Assembly (NCBI GenBank): GCA_900554265.1
Contig: USGZ01000067.1
Span: 1-8,119 of the forward strand
Direction: 5' to 3'
Length of the DNA: 8,119 nucleotides
Source: an uncultured Porphyromonadaceae bacterium
GTDB taxonomy: Bacteria > Bacteroidota > Bacteroidia > Bacteroidales > Muribaculaceae
Position numbers and translations under genes: made by a program. Below, piece after piece: positions 5,520 to 8,119 of the stretch; positions within the stretch are counted from its first letter, which is position 1, and each line of letters opens with the position of its first letter. A model generated the notes under the pieces. It saw nothing but the letters and a program-made list of their open reading frames with translations. It searched no databases and was not told the origin of the DNA.

Positions 5520-5942
5520 ATGGGACGACTGATGGCCATAGACTTCGGACGCAAGCGTTGCGGTATCGCCGTGACCGACCCGCTGCGCCTTGTGGCCAAC
5601 GGCCTGGACACCGTGCCGACGGCGCAGCTTATAGACTTCGTCAAGGCCTACGCCGCCCGCGAGGAAGTCGACGCAATCGTAGTCGGTGAGCCGCGCGACA
5701 TGCACAACCGCCCCAGCGAGAGTCAGCGCTACCTGCGCCCGGCAATCGCACGCCTGGCCAAGGCCATGCCCGAGATGAAGATAGTGATGTACGATGAGCG
5801 CTTCACCTCCGTGCTGGCCCACCGCGCCATGCTCGACGGAGGCCTCGGGCGCAAGGACCGCCAGGACAAGGCCCTGGTCGACAAAATCAGCGCCGCCATT
5901 ATCCTCAACGACTTCCTGGCCAGCGGCGCCGGAGGCGATTAG
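5520..5942 (+). CDS. ruvX: RuvX/YqgF family nuclease (pre-16S rRNA processing, putative Holliday junction resolvase)
   Basis: A 140-residue protein, the normal length for YqgF/RuvX, with an RNase H-like fold. In E. coli YqgF acts on the 5' end of pre-16S rRNA; a Holliday junction resolvase role is also proposed for the family. The acidic active-site residues are in place: D8 in A-I-D-F-G, E93 in Y-D-E-R-F-T-S, and D121 in D-K-I-S-A-A-I-I-L. The segment V-V-G-E-P-R-D followed by N-R-P-S-E corresponds to the conserved loop after the second strand. ATG 5520 is used because it gives the usual M-x-x-L-M-A-I-D-F-G start; an in-frame TTG one codon upstream is not needed. It is first in a likely operon with def, 60 bp downstream, and ettA. 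Confidence 0.95.
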   Translation: MGRLMAIDFGRKRCGIAVTDPLRLVANGLDTVPTAQLIDFVKAYAAREEVDAIVVGEPRDMHNRPSESQRYLRPAIARLAKAMPEMKIVMYDERFTSVLAHRAMLDGGLGRKDRQDKALVDKISAAIILNDFLASGAGGD

Positions 5943-6002
5943 CTTTATTTCTTCAATGTTCGCGTGCGCGCGAGAGAAACCCGACAAAAACTTATTTCAG
6001 CA

Positions 6003-6572
6003 ATGAAACTTCCGATATATCTTTACGGACACCCCGTTCTGAGGGCTGTTTCCGAACCTCTGACCCCGGACTACGAGGGTCTGAAGGAACTTGTGGCTGA
6101 CATGTATGCCGCCATGTACGAAAGCGAGGGCGTAGGCCTGGCCGCACCGCAGATCGGGCGCAATATCCGGCTGGTGGTGATCGACGGCTCGCCCGTCGGC
6201 GACGACTTCCCCGAATGCAAGGGCCGCAAGCTCACGCTTATCAATCCCGAAATCGAAATCCTCGACGCTCCCAAAGTGACCCGCAGCGAGGGCTGTCTGA
6301 GCCTGCCGGGGCTGAGCGAGAACGTGCCCCGCGTGGAGCGCATTCGCCTGAAGTGGCTCGACGAGGACTTCCAGCCCCACGACGAGGAGATTTCCGGCTT
6401 CCTGGCCCGCATCGTCCAGCACGAGTGCGACCACCTCGAAGGCAAGCTCTACATCGACCATATCTCGAGCCTGCGCCGCCAGCTTATCCGCGGCAAGCTC
6501 AACAATATAGCAACCGGGCGCACGCGCGTGGACTATCCCGCCAAGTACGCCCCCGGCGCACGCCGCCGCTAA
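6003..6572 (+). CDS. def: Peptide deformylase
   Basis: A 189-residue cytoplasmic metalloenzyme that removes the formyl group from the initiator methionine of new proteins at the ribosome exit. All three family motifs are intact: G-V-G-L-A-A-P-Q at 43-50, E-G-C98-L-S at 96-100, and Q-H140-E141-C-D-H144. Cys98, His140 and His144 bind the metal and Glu141 is the catalytic base. The M-K-L-P-I-Y-L-Y-G start at ATG 6003 is typical of Bacteroidetes deformylases. An upstream in-frame GTG (5964) would add 13 residues unlike the family and is rejected. A basic tail (R-G-K-L.. to G-A-R-R-R) ends the protein. There is no separate promoter match in the 60-bp gap after ruvX, and ettA starts 22 bp after the stop, so the gene is probably read within the operon. 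Confidence 0.97.
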   Translation: MKLPIYLYGHPVLRAVSEPLTPDYEGLKELVADMYAAMYESEGVGLAAPQIGRNIRLVVIDGSPVGDDFPECKGRKLTLINPEIEILDAPKVTRSEGCLSLPGLSENVPRVERIRLKWLDEDFQPHDEEISGFLARIVQHECDHLEGKLYIDHISSLRRQLIRGKLNNIATGRTRVDYPAKYAPGARRR

Positions 6573-6594
6573 CTCCACATTAACACTCACCCTC

Positions 6595-8119
<1,525 letters not shown>

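Noticed and set aside
5381..5689. Plus-strand 102-residue frame running from the intergenic region into ruvX
   Set aside because: It starts at a TTG with no promoter and continues out of frame through ruvX, so it is not a leader gene.

Overview
The window looks like chromosomal DNA from a fairly GC-rich member of the Bacteroidales; a Muribaculaceae-like gut organism would fit, but the family is an inference. The evidence is repeated Bacteroidetes-type promoter elements (TAnnTTTG at -7, TTTG at -33), A-rich start regions with almost no Shine-Dalgarno sequences, a BspA-like leucine-rich-repeat protein with a C-terminus resembling a type IX secretion signal, a lipoprotein with an acidic CNDD start, and housekeeping proteins of Bacteroidetes type.

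Left part, minus strand, listed in the direction of transcription. (a) 5263-4017: a tiny ORF for a 38-residue secreted peptide overlaps by ATGA the start of a 377-residue BspA-like LRR protein. A full -33/-7 promoter precedes the pair and a 14-bp hairpin terminator follows it. (b) trpS (3822-2737), with its own -7 box. (c) tRNA-Pro(UGG) (2675-2599), with a well-formed promoter and a terminator hairpin just after it. (d) ogt, a DNA alkyl repair methyltransferase (2482-1964). (e) A pair of envelope genes joined by another ATGA overlap: an unrecognised, probably surface-exposed lipoprotein (1893-958) and a PagL-like lipid A deacylase/acyloxyacyl hydrolase (961 to beyond the left edge).

Right part, plus strand, starting from a divergent 256-bp AT-rich intergenic region: ruvX/yqgF (5520-5942), def peptide deformylase (6003-6572) and ettA, an ABC-F translation factor (6595 to beyond the right edge). 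These probably form one operon concerned with rRNA maturation, nascent-protein processing and ribosome energy sensing. The ruvX -7 box lies so close to its ATG that the mRNA should be almost leaderless.

Most of the window is core genome. The parts most likely to hold something undescribed are the two ATGA-coupled envelope pairs: the mini-secreted-peptide/LRR pair, and the lipoprotein/PagL-like pair, whose enzyme has Asn where PagL has its catalytic Glu. No CRISPR array, insertion sequence, prophage or defence system is visible.
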